This document shows, piece after piece, positions 5,698-6,846 of a DNA stretch of 6,846 bases. The stretch lies in assembly GCA_023393895.1 (NCBI GenBank), contig JAEXBT010000011.1, forward strand, positions 1 through 6,846, written 5' to 3'. This stretch comes from Pseudomonadota bacterium. Its GTDB lineage: Bacteria; Pseudomonadota; Gammaproteobacteria; Xanthomonadales; Xanthomonadaceae. The notes beneath the pieces were generated by a model. That model did no database searches, was not told the origin of the DNA, and saw only the letters and a program-made list of their open reading frames with translations. Position 1 is the first letter of the stretch; every line of letters starts with the position of its first letter. A program made the translations under genes and the position numbers.

Positions 5698-5703
5698 GCG
5701 CGC

Positions 5704-6240
5704 ATGGAGACCCCCGCCAACCTGGTGCTGGTCGGGCCGATGGGCGCGGGCAAGTCCTCGATCGGCAAGCGGCTCGCGCACGCGTTCGACCTCGTGTTCG
5801 TCGATGCCGACCGCGTGCTCGAAACGCGCACCGGCGCCAGCATCGCCGACATTTTCGCCTGCGAGGGCGAGGCCGGTTTCCGCCAGCGTGAATCGCGCAT
5901 CCTGGCCGAACTGCTGCAGGCGCACGGCCAGCTGATCGCCACCGGCGGCGGCGTGGTGCTGTCTCCAGCCAACCGGGCGCTGCTGAGGCGCGAGGCCTTC
6001 GTCGTCCATCTGGATGTCTCGGTGCCCGAGCAGCTCAGGCGGCTGGGCCGCGACCGAAGCCGTCCGCTGCTGCAGCGCGAGGACCGCGCCGCGGTGCTGG
6101 AAGCCATGGCGATCGAGCGCGCGCCGCTGTACGCGGAAGTGGCGCGGCTGCGTCTCGACACCGATGGCTGCACGCCGGAGCAGGCCTGTCGCCTGCTGCT
6201 GCCGCGCATCCAGTCGGCCTGGCCCGGGGTGCCGGCATGA
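5704..6240 (+). CDS. aroK: Shikimate kinase
   Basis: A 178-residue nucleoside monophosphate kinase-like enzyme that phosphorylates shikimate to shikimate 3-phosphate with ATP, the fifth step of the shikimate (aromatic amino acid) pathway in the cytoplasm. Visible parts are the P-loop GPMGAGKSS (11-19), the shikimate-binding FVDAD (32-36, Asp34 and Asp36), GFRQRES (58-64, Arg60), the GGG loop (81-83), the LID arginine in RSRPLL (118-123) and ERAPLY (138-143). Length is typical. [18 protein letters not shown] aligns directly with the start of AroK, fixing the ATG at 5704 in spite of the missing ribosome-binding site. Its stop overlaps the aroB start as ATGA, the usual aroK-aroB pairing. Symbol aroK is used rather than aroL on this context. 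Confidence 0.96.
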   Translation: METPANLVLVGPMGAGKSSIGKRLAHAFDLVFVDADRVLETRTGASIADIFACEGEAGFRQRESRILAELLQAHGQLIATGGGVVLSPANRALLRREAFVVHLDVSVPEQLRRLGRDRSRPLLQREDRAAVLEAMAIERAPLYAEVARLRLDTDGCTPEQACRLLLPRIQSAWPGVPA

Positions 6241-6846
6241 GCACGCAAGTGGCGGTCGGCGGACCCGTGCCGTACCGGATCGACATCGGCCCCGGCTTGC
6301 TCGGTGATGGCCCGCTGCTGTCCGAACGCTGGCGCGGCGCCCATGCGCTGATCGTCAGCGATGCCCACGTGGCGCCGCTCTACGCGGAGGCGCTGGCAGC
6401 CTGCCTGCAGCACGTGCGTCCGGAAGCCCGCATCGCCATCCACGTCATGCCTGCAGGCGAGGCGGCCAAGACGCTCGACGGTTTCGCCGCGGCGGTCGAT
6501 GCGCTCGCCGCGCTCGGCGCCCGCCGCGACGCCTGCGTGTTCGCGCTCGGCGGCGGTGTCGTCGGCGACCTGGCCGGCTTCGCCGCCGCCTGCTGGATGC
6601 GCGGCATCGATTGCGTGCAGCTGCCGACCTCGCTGCTGGCGATGGTCGATTCCTCGGTCGGCGGCAAGACCGCGGTGGACATCGCCGCCGGCAAGAACCT
6701 GGTCGGCGCCTTCCACCCGCCGCGCGCGGTGGTGATCGACACCGATACCCTCGCCACCCTGCCGCCGCGCGAACTGCGCGCGGGCCTGGCCGAGGTGGTG
6801 AAGTACGGCGCGATCTTCGACAGCACCTTCTTCGAATGGCTCGAGA
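6237..6846 (+). CDS. aroB: 3-Dehydroquinate synthase, N-terminal part
   Basis: The first 203 residues of an enzyme normally about 360 long; the reading frame is open to the window end. It converts DAHP to 3-dehydroquinate using NAD+ and a divalent metal, the second shikimate-pathway step. The NAD-binding [11 protein letters not shown] is at 105-115, and the active-site region [19 protein letters not shown] at 130-148 with Lys144, [11 protein letters not shown] at 152-162, and [13 protein letters not shown] at 179-191 with the metal ligand Glu186 and Lys189. The two histidine metal ligands lie beyond the window. The ATG overlaps the aroK stop by ATGA and has GGGGTG five bases upstream, so initiation is probably coupled to aroK translation but also has some Shine-Dalgarno pairing of its own. 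Confidence 0.96.
   Translation, partial: MSTQVAVGGPVPYRIDIGPGLLGDGPLLSERWRGAHALIVSDAHVAPLYAEALAACLQHVRPEARIAIHVMPAGEAAKTLDGFAAAVDALAALGARRDACVFALGGGVVGDLAGFAAACWMRGIDCVQLPTSLLAMVDSSVGGKTAVDIAAGKNLVGAFHPPRAVVIDTDTLATLPPRELRAGLAEVVKYGAIFDSTFFEWLE

Noticed and set aside
5691..6716. Minus-strand open frame of 341 codons opposite aroK and aroB
   Set aside because: aroK and aroB are certain on the plus strand; the antisense frame is a GC shadow.

Overview
The window is a stretch of ordinary, densely packed chromosome from a GC-rich gammaproteobacterium, most likely a member of the Xanthomonadaceae/Lysobacteraceae (Xanthomonas, Lysobacter, Luteimonas and relatives). The grounds are the very high GC content with strong third-position G/C, the yqgE-pilU-pilT-proC gene order, the short N-terminally trimmed PdxH ending in RMLYP, and start sites that look leaderless. 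I see no insertion sequence, phage gene, CRISPR array, tRNA or rRNA, and no compositional break that would suggest recent transfer.

Left part (1-2316, all minus strand): pilT and pilU, the two type IV pilus retraction ATPases, are read in that order with a 40-bp gap. They are followed by the first 17 codons of a yqgE/algH-family gene, which leaves the window at base 1 and seems to have its own promoter. The 216-bp gap 2317-2532 separates pilT from the divergent proC and holds candidate promoters for both. The yggS gene that lies between pilT and proC in Pseudomonas is not here.

Middle (2533-3871, plus strand): proC (pyrroline-5-carboxylate reductase) is followed after 10 bp by a small predicted lipoprotein that resembles the DUF4426 family. 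Its 3' end overlaps, tail to tail by 26 bp, a minus-strand operon (5628 down to 3846). In reading order that operon is pdxH (vitamin B6 oxidase), a standalone YqfO/CutA-like small protein, and a BtuF-like substrate-binding domain with no signal peptide. The junctions are TAATG and ATGA, so the three are very probably translationally coupled.

Right part (5704-6846, plus strand): aroK (shikimate kinase) and aroB (3-dehydroquinate synthase, cut by the window end) overlap by ATGA and form the start of a shikimate-pathway operon. It diverges from pdxH across only 75 bp.

No undescribed multi-gene system is evident. The best leads are (a) three SD-less genes (yqgE, pdxH, aroK) with a -10-like hexamer exactly six bases before the ATG, suggesting leaderless mRNAs, and (b) the coupled pdxH / YqfO-like / leaderless BtuF-like operon, whose last two products have no firm function.
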